Assembly: GCA_963693285.1 (NCBI GenBank)
Contig: OY848917.1
Coordinates: forward strand, 25,478,745 to 25,542,744
Reading direction: 5' to 3'
Source: Xestospongia muta
Taxonomy: Eukaryota; Porifera; Demospongiae; Haplosclerida; Petrosiidae
Length of the DNA stretch: 64,000 nt
In this document: positions 13,812 through 25,452 of the stretch, piece by piece
Layout: each line of letters begins with the position of its first letter
Numbering within the stretch: the stretch's first letter is position 1
The notes under the pieces: model-generated
Databases searched by the model: none
The model's input: the letters and a program-made list of their open reading frames with translations, nothing else
What the model was told of the DNA's origin: nothing
Translations under genes and position numbers: made by a program

Positions 13812-15115
13812 TTTTAATGTGTAAAAAACAGTTGGATGTTGATTCTTGTAAGCTATAGTGTAAATTATTGTAGTTTAATACATTTTTAAACTGTGTTCTG
13901 TTAGTTTTTCAAATATCTGTGATGGAGTCAGTAGTGGTTGTTCCTGTAAGTATAGTGCTATTGTACCACTAACTAAAGGAGTAGCCATTGATGTTCCTGA
14001 TAGAAATTTTAAACATCCAATACACATATAATCAGCTCCTATAACATCTGAGCCAGGAGCAAATATATTGACACAAGAACCACCATTTGTGAAGGAAGAC
14101 ACATTATTTCCTTGAGCAGAGCTAGCAACAGTAATAACTCCTGGTGCACTAGCAGGACTATGATCACAAGCATCGCCTCCATAATTGCCAGCAGATGCAA
14201 CAATTGGTATTCCTATATTAACAATATTGCTTGACACATTGTTAACTGAACTAGTATTTCAACCACTCAATGACATTGAGATGATAGCTGGACGACGACG
14301 ATTTTTATTGGTAATATTTGTTGCAGCAGAATTCAATCCATCTATAACAACACTCCAAGGTGCTGAACCCCAACAATTTAATACATGAACACTGTAACAG
14401 TTTTTTTTGGCAACACCATAACATTTTCCACAAGCAAGACTTGCTACATGAGTTCCATGTCCATAACAATCTAGACCATTATTGTTATTTCCATAGTAGT
14501 TGTCAACTGGGTCATATCCAGTATATATAGCTCTATTATCATCAAATTCACAGTGACTATAATTGATACCTTTAGAAATTAAAGAGATAAACACACCCAT
14601 AATTAATTAAGTATTTATTTACCTGAATCTAAAATATAAATGTCAACACCTTCTCCATCTCCTCCAGGTTCAAATATACCATCTAATACTGGACTGAGTT
14701 TGTCAATACGATCTAGTGCCCATGAAAGTGAAGCTTCAGCAAATGTCTCTTCTTCAACAAACTCAACATTGTCAAGATCTTTTATCTAAAAATAGTACAC
14801 ACATTATTTGAAATTTTAAGGTTGACCTGATGTGCTTCATCTACTGATAGCTGTGTTACAACCATTTTAGCAAACAGACCCTCTATTTTATAGATGTCAG
14901 AGGTCAAGGATTTAGTTTTAACCTTGTCAGCAATAGCTTCAAATCTCTCATGACTAGTGTCAAGTGCATGTCAGTACAACCATATACTGACCTGTTGTCT
15001 TCATTCCAGAAGCAGCACGAATAACTCGACGTGTTTGTACCGCAGCAGCAAAGAGGAGGAAAATAAAAACCAGGACTTGATAATCTCTTGTACTAAATTG
15101 CATATTTAACATCAT

Positions 15116-17237
15116 GATACAGTGGCTATCTTGGCTAATCGCCTGCTTTATGTATGGGACGTTGAGCCACGCCTACATGCAAATTTAAAATACACCTATT
15201 AATGTCATCATACTCTCACATTTTCAACTCACGATTTCAGCTACTTGCTCGCATATTAATTTTACATGTTTTATTATCTTCAATGCTCAGTGCTTGGGTG
15301 AGGTTTACTGTACTTGCTTTATTGGTCTGTCTCTCTGTCTGTTTGTCTGTTCCAAAGCATAGATAGCACGGGGTAGATTATCAATCGCGAAAATAATTGT
15401 AAGTACATGCAAAAAATCCTTTGCTTACCTTGTTCGACTACGATTTTCGTGTACGATTTTCGTGTTCGTGATCACGTCTGTTTGACTATAATAATCACGT
15501 GATCATTTTACTTACACCCTTCTTGAAAAGGAGTATATGTTGAGCTGAAAGCAATTCGGTTGAATGTTTACTGTAAGTGTGTCAGGTAACTTAGCTTAAA
15601 AAACAAACAGCACACACACACACATATCTGTAAAAATTAATTGTTTGAAACAATCAATTCATAGTCATTGATGTTGCATAATATCAACATTAACTGATAC
15701 AAAGTAATAAACATCATATTGTCATAGATTATTACATAACTAATAACATACTCTGGAATTGACAATTCATGTAGCTACTTGTCAGAGATATATAGATTTT
15801 GTTTACCTTAGACAAAATAAAATTTTTGTGTTAATTTGGACATTACACACATCATTAGAAGTCATTAATCAGCTATGCTTAAAATGTCAATTCCATAGTA
15901 AATAGTAGTCAAAACAGTATATGTTGTTAAGTCAATTTTTATCAATATGTTTCTTTAATCATCATGTAACCAAAGTGAACATGACATGTATTGAACTTTA
16001 ATTTGTTGATTCAAGCAATCAATAGTTACCTTGACCTAGCTAGAGCCTTAGAGAACTACTAATAACAAAACAAAACTGTCTCCGGCTTATCCATCCATTT
16101 ATAGATCTTATGATATAGCATTAATAAAAAGCCTGGCCTATTTTATTTCAAGTTTTAATGAAATGGCATGTTAGGCTATTCATGATATTTAAGATATTAA
16201 GACACACTTTGACAACATTTTGAATTACTTATTTGTGTGTAGGAGTGAGGCTAGTTGAATAGTGTATCATTTCAAACTTGTTAATAGATGACAAGCATCA
16301 ATTTGTTTTAGGTAATAATGTCAGTAAAATAAAGCTAAAATGACTCGATTCTTTCATACAAATGAGAAATTGTAAACACATTATGTTTAGATTGATATAT
16401 GAAATAGACTAAAGAGCAGAACACTCAACACAGCTATGGTATGATGCCATGATGTTAGTCAGCATTATATTTTATCACCAGGCTTTTATTTGTAGTACTG
16501 ATTGATGACTGACTTGCTGAAAATAAAGTAAAGTAGACAGCAAAGGTCAAAATTGTTTTACAATGATGTAATGATATAATATGTATGAAAATATGCACAT
16601 TATGTTATAAGCTATACCACAGGTATGCTAAATAATTAGCAACAATGGGATGTGACGAAATCAAATTGGACATTTTAATATAACACTAAGTGAATTTAAA
16701 ATTTATAAATTGACCTGTTTCGTCAATTTTAATTTTCTAAATTAATGTTAAAAAGTCAAAAGCTTTACAAATTGAAGATTAATTCTTACATAATATGACA
16801 TAATCAACCATTGCTATGTTTACTTAATGAACATTTGTAAATTTTTTACTGCATGTTTAAATGATATGCATTAGTGTCCCATGTTCAATTGTCAATATCT
16901 AAAGCAGAAAGTAACAATTAGTTAAAAAATCATTATACTCCTTTTACATTAAGGTTTTGTGGAATATCATGTTTTGTCATAGCTAATGTCATCAATCTAA
17001 CTTGGGCATGTTGTCTAAGATATATAGGTTTTGTGAGCTTTGTTAAAGCCTTACATCGCTCTCTGTTGCTGGTTCTTTTTAAATATAGCTTACTATTCCC
17101 GTATAGTTATTTTCAGCTGTTTCTGAATTTTTCTACTTAAGCTAGACAAGGCTTGTGTTAGCGTATATTTATAATAATAATTATTATGGAAATAATAATA
17201 CATATTAAATTATAATTGTCTATAATTATTTTTATTG
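15116..17237. other. Upstream flank of the protease gene; no gene seen
   Basis: There is no exon. Near 15430-15510 a phrase ACGATTTTCGTGT is repeated and is followed by a CACGTG-containing stretch (AATCACGTGATCA). It could be promoter sequence of the minus-strand protease. The rest is AT-rich and featureless up to the target site of the 16-kb transposon. Confidence 0.4.
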
Positions 17238-17277
17238 GTAACTTATGGAATACAAACCACGACAAAAATAGGCATCA

Positions 17278-17486
17278 AATTCACGATTATTGAACACTCA
17301 AAATTCACGATTTTCCAGTAATTCACGATTATTGCACACTCAAAACTCATGACACTACCCGGAAATTCACGATTATCATATTTCACAATTCACGATTTTA
17401 CTGTGAATTCGCGATTATTCCACTTCTCAATTCACGTTTTTACCGAGAGTTCACGATTATTGCAATTCGTGAATTCACGATTTTAT
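17278..17486 (+). promoter_or_regulatory. Iteron array in left terminal repeat (TTCACGATTAT-type)
   Basis: About nine or ten copies of TTCACGATT(A/T)T start at 17280, 17304, 17322, 17366, 17389, 17408 (TTCGCG variant), 17431 (TTCACGTT), 17450 and 17474. A weaker copy lies near 17346. Spacings alternate near 19 and 23 bp, averaging about 21 bp or two helical turns, so all sites face the same side of DNA. Subterminal repeats of this kind commonly bind the transposase; that role is inferred. Confidence 0.7.
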
Positions 17487-17769
17487 GGTGAATTTGCAAT
17501 TCAAAATTTTAGTTATTCAACTAGCAATCTTCAATTTTGGTAAGTCTCGATACTCTATCATACTAGAAATTCTCTCTATTTCAGTATTTAAGATTGGGGT
17601 CAATTAAGGGTTAAAATGGGCGTGGCAACGAACAGAATGGTTCTCTTCTTATTATATGAAGGTACTTGGTAAGGTGATATTCTCAAGATACTATCTACTT
17701 TCTGTTCTCATTGACCTATGTTTAACTCATCAGATTATAATTATTATTATAATTATTATTGTTATTATT

Positions 17770-17804
<35 letters not shown>

Positions 17805-18579
17805 CGTTGTTGTTGGTTGTTGTTGTTGCTGTTATTATCATTATTATGATCATGGCCATTATTGTTATTGTTATTTTTATTAACATTATTACTAATATTG
17901 TTAGTATTAGTATTAGTTTTGTAGTAGTAGTATAGTTATTGTTATAAGTTGTTTCTAAATTTTATAATAATTTGAAGTTCACTATTGGTTTCTCCATATT
18001 GTTTTAGTAGTAGTATAGTTATTTTAAATAATTGTTGTTGGTTATGTGTGAAACTAATTTAATTTTTGATACTGTTATTAATTGGTACTGAAAGTATAAA
18101 TGCTCTCTCTCAAGCAGTACTGAAGCACACTATAAATATTTAAGATATTGTATTGTATCCTCTATTATATGTGCCAAAAATATGTTCCTAATCTTATTCC
18201 TCATACAATGGAGTTCTGTAAATATATTAAATGTTTAATAAAATATTAACCAGCTGTTCCCAACCTTATATTTATAGAAGTTTAACGCCTGACGTTGATA
18301 TAGTTAATGCATTACTGACTAACTTAATTGCATTATTTTTCAATGATCAACTTCCACCTCTGCCTCATACCTGTAAAGATTCTTGTCCCCTACTGATAGC
18401 CCTGTGCATAGTCTCATCTCTGAACTGTTTATCATTTAATTTTATTTCATGAATTAAAAGAATCATCTGATTCAGACAAAATTACAGTTAAAATGTTTGA
18501 GACTATGGCTGTCTCTATCACACCTACTACTACAAACTATTCATTATGTCTATACCTAACAGTTTAGCTCCTTCATCTT

Positions 18580-19079
18580 AGAAGGTAGTATTTGCTGTAC
18601 CTATAACAAAGGTAAATGGACCTCAATCTGTTGATAGGTTTTGTCCTAGTTCTCTGTCACCCATTATTGATAAGCTACTTGAAAAGAATATTTCATGATA
18701 TTAAGCAACAACTTCCAGGGGTCTTGTTCCTTTTTAAATAATTAATTAATTTTTCTCCCAAAAACATCAACTATCTCAACTCAACTTCTATTCGAGATGA
18801 TTGGTATAAATTGTGAACAAGATATCTTCAATTTGCCCAGCTTTCTTTGAAAAAAAAATGCTTTCTTAGTGTGCCACATAAAATATTGCTACTAAAATTA
18901 GAAAATATGGGGATTGGTAACTTTTCTACTGATATGGATTTGTAACAATTAATCTGGTAGTGTATAATATATGTTATCACAATGGCGTTCATTTAATAGA
19001 ACTACCAGTCATTTCAGGAATACTTCAAGAGTCAGTACTAGGTCACTTGCTATTTCTAATTTACACAGATTATATTACT
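18580..19079 (+). pseudogene. LINE reverse-transcriptase fragment in left terminal repeat
   Basis: Translations show two pieces of a non-LTR reverse transcriptase: a stretch around 18600-18690 with the pattern ..SLSPIIDKLLEK.. and a stretch ending at 19079 with QESVLGHLLFLIYTDYI, which corresponds to the family's PQGSVLGPLLFLIYINDI. The frame is broken by stops. The same fragment sits in the right terminal repeat, so it was inside the element before or while the long terminal repeats formed. Confidence 0.7.
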
Positions 19080-19370
19080 CCAGCTGAATACACAGATTAC
19101 TTTGCAACTGATGCAAAATATTCCAATTCCTATGCCCATTGGCTACCTAACAGGCACAGACAAGTGTTTATAGCCAATGTACTGACTGCACGCCTGCCGA
19201 ACAATTCACTAAGAACGCCACCAGTGAAGACAATGGAGTCGTCACCAGATGTTAATTTTAAACAAGTCTGCTACAATTCTGTAACTGGTTTAAGTGGAGA
19301 TTATATCATTTACATGACTTATGACAATTTGAAGGCACATTCAGCCTATCTTATCATTTATTCTGTTTAA
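19080..19370 (+). pseudogene. PARP catalytic-domain C-terminal fragment, fused in frame to RT residues
   Basis: This is the C-terminal third of a poly(ADP-ribose) polymerase catalytic domain. Visible blocks are YFATDAKYSNSY (family YFA..A.YS..Y, containing the active-site Tyr), RQVFIANVLTA (family ..MFLARVLTG), a TPPVK element (family ..PP.K), CYNSVTG (family YDSVVD) and AYLIIY at the end, followed by a stop at 19368-19370. The upstream half with the NAD-binding His is missing. At the usual catalytic Glu position a Glu is not obvious (GDYIIY). An open frame from 18960 runs from the RT fragment straight into this piece, giving a 136-codon RT-PARP chimera. Probably a captured host fragment without activity. 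Confidence 0.7.
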
Positions 19371-20109
19371 ATCATTTTAAACATTAACAAAAATGATAGA
19401 ATAAAAGAAAGAGAAAGTATTATCTGTGTTGTCATGAATACACTAATTGTTAGTAGACATACATCAAATTTGAACAAATCTGTATATTTTGTTTCCATGC
19501 GAACTATAAAAGTGCACTAACGTTTGTCTTGTTAGTAGTCCAACATGTGGGATCGATTATGTTTCTCTATTCAGTGTCCCAATGAAGAGCTCAGTATATA
19601 ATACTATGAGTCCTAAACCCAGACTAATATAACAGAGTAGTAATAGTTACAGTCTTATTTTATTGTTACTGTATTATTGCATGTTCTAATTCTCATCTAC
19701 ACGCTATTTGATTTAATTAGCAATAATTAGTACAGACTAACATGACACGTGTTCGTGCACATTCGCAATATTACATCACTGCACGTTGCCTTGTGGTTTC
19801 GAAAGCTAAAGAGAAAGCCTTCTGTTGCTTTTTGTGTGTTGACTCGCTTGTTGGGAGTCGCTAAGTATGTTCTTTACTTGAATACATATTTTTTCGCCAG
19901 TAACTAAGCAAATTGCCTACTCTCACTAAGAACTATGTTGTCTCAGCTGTTGTTTTTCTGGTAAGAGTATTTACTTTTTAAATTGTTGATAATTCACAAT
20001 ACTATCGTTTTTCTAGACCAAACCATGTTCTCCTTCTCCTCATTCGGTTTTCTTGCAACATATTTGCAAGTTCATGGGATCCTGGTTTATGTAAGCGTAT
20101 TATATATAC

Positions 20110-20185
<76 letters not shown>

Positions 20186-20193
20186 ATACATAC

Positions 20194-20228
<35 letters not shown>

Positions 20229-20229
20229 C

Positions 20230-20264
<35 letters not shown>

Positions 20265-20269
20265 ATTTT

Positions 20270-20318
<49 letters not shown>

Positions 20319-21371
20319 CATATATATACATATATATATGTAAAGTATACTTACAATGTATCAATTACTTTCCTGCTACTTTTCATTCCTGTTAGGATTT
20401 TTAGTGAGCAACTACTAAATTTAGAACCCAACCAGTCTAAATTGCATACAAGGCATCGAGCTTTACCTATGTGATAATTATATGAGTCTTTGCATGCTCC
20501 ACTCAGGCATGTGGTATAATAATTTTGTGGTTTTACAATGACTGTTTTTGCCTTTGTTACCAAGAAATGTTCCAACACCTCTCACTTGACCCTTTTTAGG
20601 ACAGCTTTAGATTGGTAATAGTTTAGACCCGCTGGTTTTTTGAATGCATTGTTGTCTTAGTTGTCAAATTATATGAACACTTTACTCTTTTCAGAATTAT
20701 TGTGTTAGGATTGACCTCTCAGAACTCTTGTGTTAGAGTTGGAAATTCAATGATTCTTCAGAGTTCAGAGCTCTCGTGTTAGAGTTAAGCATTCAAGCTG
20801 AAGTACTTGTTCTCCTTTGGTCTTCTACGCAATCTGAGTTATCACAAGTTTCTTGTGTCCAGACTCAGGTGAGTTATTATATACAAATGTACTTAAAATT
20901 AATCAGTTGCATCTTATGACTAGACATATGCCTGTATTTTGTTGCTGTAGTTTACTCTAGGTACAGTCTTACAGGCTCACAAGCCTAAAACACACATGAG
21001 GGCTAATAACCTTAGTTGACCTGTGTGATAAATAAACATACAGACATGTAACCAAAATAATTATTGATCTTACATGTTAAGGGCATGTGTTAGTTGTACA
21101 CAAGGCGTGTTCAACACCTTTTACTTAACCTCATTTTAGGACAATCTTGCTGACTAATTTTTGACATTGTCTTCTAACAGAGTTGCTGTCTTCTGGTAAG
21201 AGTAATATAGTAATAGTAGGTTGTTTCATGTGCCATCATCTTTCTAGACAAAAAACTTTTTCTTGTTCTCTCCATTGGCTGTCATAGAACATTATGAGAA
21301 GTCTATTAATTCCTGGTTTAGGTGAGCTATTATATATAAATTCACTTACAATTAAATTGGACTTACAAGAA
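19371..21371. other. Transposon spacer with diverged direct duplication and TA microsatellite
   Basis: Short phrases recur in the same order about 1.1 kb apart. TTCTGGTAAGAGTA is at about 19957 and 21190, each followed by TTTCTAGAC and a CTCC-rich stretch and then CCTGGTTTA. TGTTC(C)AACACCT..CACTTGACC is at about 20569 and 21107. This is an old tandem duplication of a non-coding unit. A TA/TACATA microsatellite fills 20097-20340. No coding exon is recognised; YIYIYI frames here are translations of the microsatellite. Confidence 0.55.
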
Positions 21372-23550
21372 AGTATCTAGAAAGAATAAATGAACGTCTT
21401 GCTACCGTTTGCTCAGTCTTTATGTGGTGTGAAGATAAGTTTGAAGTTTGAGAGAGCACTTTTAGTTGCCTGTAAGTATTAAGGGCAAAGCAACCTTGTA
21501 AACGTGCAGCGAGAACATGGGCGCACAAATTTGTTTGTTTAAGTCGTTTTGCCCAAGACATCATACCAACTACTGATAGTGAGAAAGATGCTTTGTTGGA
21601 AGCTGGGCTTGGGGAGAAGAAGATTGTCATTGAAGATGTTGACTGCTCAGGGGAAGAGTTTCGTGAACTATTGCATGCAGCATTTCCAAAATTAAAAGAT
21701 TCTGGTGGCTTCATATTTGCAAAGTGCAAGTGTAATTCACAGTTTTTAGAACCACTTTCATCTATGTGCTTAACCTCACCAAGACGTTTACAAGAAAGAA
21801 TTGGTAACTCTAGAACATACATCATCCCATTACAGAGAGATTTAGACTTGACACCCTGTCAACTTTCACCTGGGGTAAGGCTTGCAGATTATTAATCTGA
21901 ACATATTTATCATACATGTACACATAGCCTGTGGAGAAGTGCCTATCATGTGCTGAGGACGTCCCTGTAACAGTGTTATGTCAGCATTTGTTATCTTGTA
22001 TAGAGCCAAAGACTGTTTTAAAATTGTCAACAATTGTGACTTTTCTCCCACTAAACTTATGCACAAGTTATATTTTGACATAAACAGGACTTTCGTTGAT
22101 AGGTTTTCTTCAAAGGAGGAGAACAGGGTGAAGATGGTGGAGGACTAAGAAGAGTACTTTGGCATCTTTTCTTATTACAACTGAAAGAATGTTACTTTGA
22201 GGGTGAAGAGAATAAGAAAGTAGTTCGACATGATATTCTTGGTCTTCAAGTAAATGTGAAATTGTTTGAATGATATTGATGGTTTTAAATGTATGAAATC
22301 TGTTGCTGCTAATTATTTTCTCTCAACTCCATTGTAGACAAATGTTTTTTTACAAAATTGGCTGTTTGATGTCTGTACCTCTTAGTCAAGGAGGATCAGG
22401 CTATCCTTATATCTGTAAGGGGGTTTATGATTACCTTTGTGGCAAGGAGCTTACCGAAATCACTATTGACTACACTATTATACCTGATTATGACATCAAG
22501 CTATTAGTAAGCAAGGTAAATAAGTCATGATGAGAACATTATAATTACTTCTAATTTAAGAGTGTATTCATGTGAGACTTACTGAATTAATCTAATTCTG
22601 TTGTGTAGTTTCTTTATTTTATGTGTTAAAAAGAATGACAGTACTGTATTGTTTATAGACTTGTTAATTGTTGTCTTAGATTATAGATGCTGTCAGCAAC
22701 GAGGAGATCCAAGCCCTATCAATGGATGCAATAGAAGTACTGTCCAACTGTGGGTTCAACAAGGGTCCCACAACTTTGACACTTGAAGATCGTTCTACTT
22801 TGGTCCATAGTATCACAATGTACTATACAATACTTCGATCAAAAGCCGAGCTTGATCAACAATGGAACGGACTTGGAACACTTGGTGTGGCAGATGCCAC
22901 GAAGTCTCACCAGAATAGTCTAGAATCCCTTTTCACTGCTCCTTCACACCCTACTGAATTGACTCCAGATATCAAGTAGTACATGTACTCTCTGGCAATG
23001 TGTTTTTCATTTATTCCTAATAGTTATTATCAAGTCACTGTTTCAAAACAGAGCTCGCTACTCTGAAAATTCAAGTCATAGAAAAGAGAAAGAGATGGCA
23101 ACATATGTACTTTTTGGTGACTATTTAGAGGATTGCAAAGGTAAGTAGTTCAGAAATTCTAACTAAAAGGCGACTTGTATCTACCAATAATGTTAAGACT
23201 TTCTCATGATGAGGTTGGTCTTGTGGTTTAGCACTCTAAGTAATTACACAATTAAATAAGTTTACAGCCTCCACTGTTTAAGTGGTTTCTTTGATGTCAT
23301 TCATTAGTTACTTCATGTATACATTCACTAAGATTGGTTATAAGACTTGAATACACTGTTTTTATGTACTTTCACATTCCTTACAGGTGAGTGTAATGAA
23401 GTTTCCTTGAAGGATGTTCTCAGTTTTTTACTGGTTCATCAGCTGTACCTCCACTTGGGTTTGATATAGGTCCAACTATGTCGTTCAGCCACAATGCAGT
23501 CTATCCAACAGCCTCTACATGTATTTTCTCACTCACTTTACCTACAAGAT
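21372..23550 (+). repeat. Inner inverted repeat, left arm (HECT copy)
   Basis: Inverted copy of about 25745-28836, with exon sequences nearly identical (for example the exon at 22682-22977 encodes the same residues as its partner at 26317-26612). This arm lacks about 535 bp that correspond to 28185-28720 (first two exons) and lacks the acidic exon at about 27435-27625. Homology ends near 23550, just past the HECT catalytic Cys codon. Confidence 0.9.
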
Positions 23551-23627
23551 ACTACAATGACTACAATCAATTTAAGCTCAAAACGAATCAGCCGTTTACT
23601 TGTCATGGTGGGTTTGGCTTAGTTTGA
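21484..23627 (+). pseudogene. HECT-type E3 ubiquitin ligase, truncated left copy
   Basis: Pieces in order: N-terminal domain 21484-21870 (LEAGLGEKKI, CSGEEFRELL, LQERIGN), HECT N-lobe start about 22104-22250 (GEDGGGLRRV, NKKVVRHDILGLQ), 22337-22515 (YKIGCLMSVPLSQGG), 22682-22977 (LSNCGFNKGPTTL), 23052-23141, and C-lobe 23391-23627 (GFDIGPTMSF, catalytic Cys in TASTC, tail HGGFGLV). HECT ligases pass ubiquitin from an E2 through this Cys to a substrate. Exons 1-2 and the acidic exon are missing compared with the right copy. A six-T run at 23424-23429 leaves the C-lobe out of frame by one base. In-frame stops also separate some blocks. The N-terminal domain resembles the G2E3-like HECT proteins common in fish and cnidarian genomes. 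Probably not functional. Confidence 0.75.
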
Positions 23628-23817
23628 TTAATGTTATGCTCAATATTATGCTCTTGATGAAACTATGTCAATCAATAATATATCTTATCCTCATTGTATT
23701 CATTTTATGTTCAATTTATTTGTTTTCCTTGTATACTCTTGATGATGAGATTTTGGTAAAATGTTTTGTCAATCAATCTTTTTTTGGAAGAAATCTTTTC
23801 AAAAAAGTGAAAAATGT

Positions 23818-25452
23818 TTATGTAACTGTTTGTGTAACTGTTTTTGGAGGAGAGTGGCAGTTTGATAGGAAGGCTCTTGCTAAGAAATAGTGTTCTACAC
23901 CAAATTTTGTCTCGGGGTACTTTTGAAGTTCTTCTGCTAATAGGATTCTTTGATGTTCAGTTAAGAAATTAGAGGGAAGATCAGGTACAATAACAGTATT
24001 ACTATCATCATCAGTACTCACTGGTCCACTACAATCAATGCCATAATCACAATCCTACAAATAAAAGCACCTGATAAGTGATACTTTCATTTCTTTCCAA
24101 ATAGTACTCACAACAGTATGCTAATCTAACTTTACACATGGTATAATGTTACAGACTTAAAATCTGCTATGCTTTGTAAACTACAGAGGCTAACATACAT
24201 ACTGTATAACATGACACTGATTACAAAATATACATACTTCAGTAGTTCCTGTAACTCCTAGTACTGCCGTACTTGTTGGTGTTTCCATCCTAGCTTGAGT
24301 CATTCCCAGAATCCATAGCTGATGTGGTGTTTGGTTATGTGCTGTACGGAGAGGATGGTTACACCATACCTCACGAAACATGTCCACTTGAGATTGTATA
24401 ATTGGTAAATAAACATAATGAAGGGCACATAGATCAACTTCACTAGCTGGATCTAATAGACCGACTTCTTCCAGCAAATAGAATAGGAAGTAATAGAAAC
24501 TAATGCAACCTTGATAAAGATCTCTCCATAAACGTTCTATCCTTTGGTTGTGGACACTTCTACCACAGATGAAACTTCTTTCTGGACCTCTCTCGGAATG
24601 ATCGAGCATGAAGCGTCCAACTAGAACATTTTCTCCTCCATTGTCTGAACGTACACAAGATGGTAATCCATAACTCTCGACAGCTTGCAGAAACGCATTA
24701 AAAACAGTCATAGCTTTGTTATTAGAGGCTACTTTTAAGTAAACTGGAACTCGGCTATATCCATCTATACCTCCATGTATTACTAACCGCCACCTTATAA
24801 GCTTGTGATATCCATCAATGTGCCACAATGCATTGGGGCTTGCAACGTTATATTCCCAACGATGAAGAGTGCTATGTAGCCTAGTTTCCAGTCCCAAGGG
24901 GTCAACACGATGAATTGACTCTCTCACTCTTTCTCTTTGCAATATCACACCATTAACCTTAAGCAGAGTCTGTATTGATCGTGTGCCACAAGCAGGTAAG
25001 CGTGTTACAATCTCCTTAACTAGGTCATCCAAATCTTGATTAGTTATTTCACTGAATCGATTGAATTCTATCCCAAACTCCTTTAGTTTTCTTTGAATCG
25101 TACCTATCGAGCAACCAATCAGGATAGCAATTTCAGTTTCTTTAAATCCATTTTCAACCAAGAATCTAACTTGATCCTCACATATGTCTAAAGGTCGTCT
25201 CACACCCGAAGTAATCACCTCTATCTCATAGTCAGTATTTAATTGCACAATCAGTTGTTGGACTACTCTAGTCACAGCAGTGAAGTCGTGACGATTAGGA
25301 ACCAGCAGTTCCAGCTGTACACATGCTTCCAATAAACGGTCAGCTCCCTCAATAAGAGCCTCCTTAGCTTCTATAGAACTCGAGGAATAGATTCTCTTAA
25401 TCATCTTTATTCTTTCTTCAAGTTTGTCTATGCTCTCAATCCAACCGTCCAT
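23818..25452 (-). CDS. Transposase, RVE/DDE integrase type (two exons, 483 aa)
   Basis: Exon 1 is 24238-25452 and exon 2 is 23818-24054; donor GAA|GTATGT and acceptor TTTGTAG|GAT join in frame. Residues about 88-130 form a helix-turn-helix ([20 protein letters not shown]). The catalytic core has Asp213 in WHIDGYHK, Asp270 in RSDNGGEN and Glu306 in [10 protein letters not shown], with exactly 35 residues between the last two (D,D-35-E). Residues 200-330 match the RVE integrase fold of the [12 protein letters not shown] transposases found in many aquatic animals. The short acidic C-terminal exon ([17 protein letters not shown]) fits the family's usual tail. It cuts and joins transposon ends in the nucleus. 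No stop or frameshift was seen, so it may be active. It is the only clearly intact gene of the element and lies 262 bp downstream of the right HECT copy on the same strand. Confidence 0.88.

Larger units (their letters stand above)
7755..15115 (-). pseudogene. Subtilisin/proteinase-K-like protease with C-terminal SMB-like Cys modules (disabled)
   Basis: Exons read: 14988-15115 (signal peptide, VLVFIFLLFAAAV core), 14827-14953 (I9-type propeptide, FAKMVVTQLSVDEAHQ), 14623-14785 (start of the S8 domain, catalytic Asp in VDIYILDSG), 13882-14569 (catalytic His in GHGTHVA, oxyanion Asn in SAGN, catalytic Ser in SGTSMATP), 13812-13852, 11661-11741 (Ser/Gly linker), 10769-10828 (linker), about 10530-10715 (SMB-like 3), 9187-9306 (Pro/Thr linker), 8949-9137 (SMB-like 2), 8385-8504 (linker), 8143-8335 (SMB-like 1), and possibly 7755-7783 (last codons). 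The Cys modules show the C.CDQ.C...DCCYD.....C pattern. A secreted serine protease with adhesive modules is inferred. Lesions: TGA at 14259-14261 right after SLSG, two TAA codons in SMB-like 3, and a 4-bp insertion in SMB-like 1. The three-residue catalytic set is intact, so decay looks recent. Exons after 13882 are tentative. Confidence 0.75.
17244..19079 (+). repeat. Left terminal inverted repeat
   Basis: It pairs with 32292-33308. Homology is continuous except that about 850 bp at roughly 17857-18704 is absent from the right copy. It contains, from outside in, the iteron array, an ATT/GTT microsatellite (17740-17830) and the LINE reverse-transcriptase fragment. Pairing stops sharply at 19079, where the PARP fragment begins. 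Confidence 0.9.

Noticed and set aside
17656..17883. Open frame with long Ile and Val runs, also at 32624-32854
   Set aside because: It is the ATT/GTT microsatellite inside the terminal repeats read as protein.
19983..20474. Open frames rich in YIYIYI on both strands
   Set aside because: They are translations of the TA/TACATA microsatellite and have no gene-like features.
21352..21825. Minus-strand frame opposite the left HECT copy, and its mirror at 27839-28186
   Set aside because: Both are antisense shadows of the HECT N-terminal domain exon, which has recognisable protein similarity on the other strand.
24190..25452. Retroviral or LTR-retrotransposon integrase
   Set aside because: The D,D-35-E core is shared, but there is no linked reverse transcriptase or RNase H, no N-terminal HHCC finger was recognised, and the gene has its own exon structure inside a terminal-inverted-repeat element.
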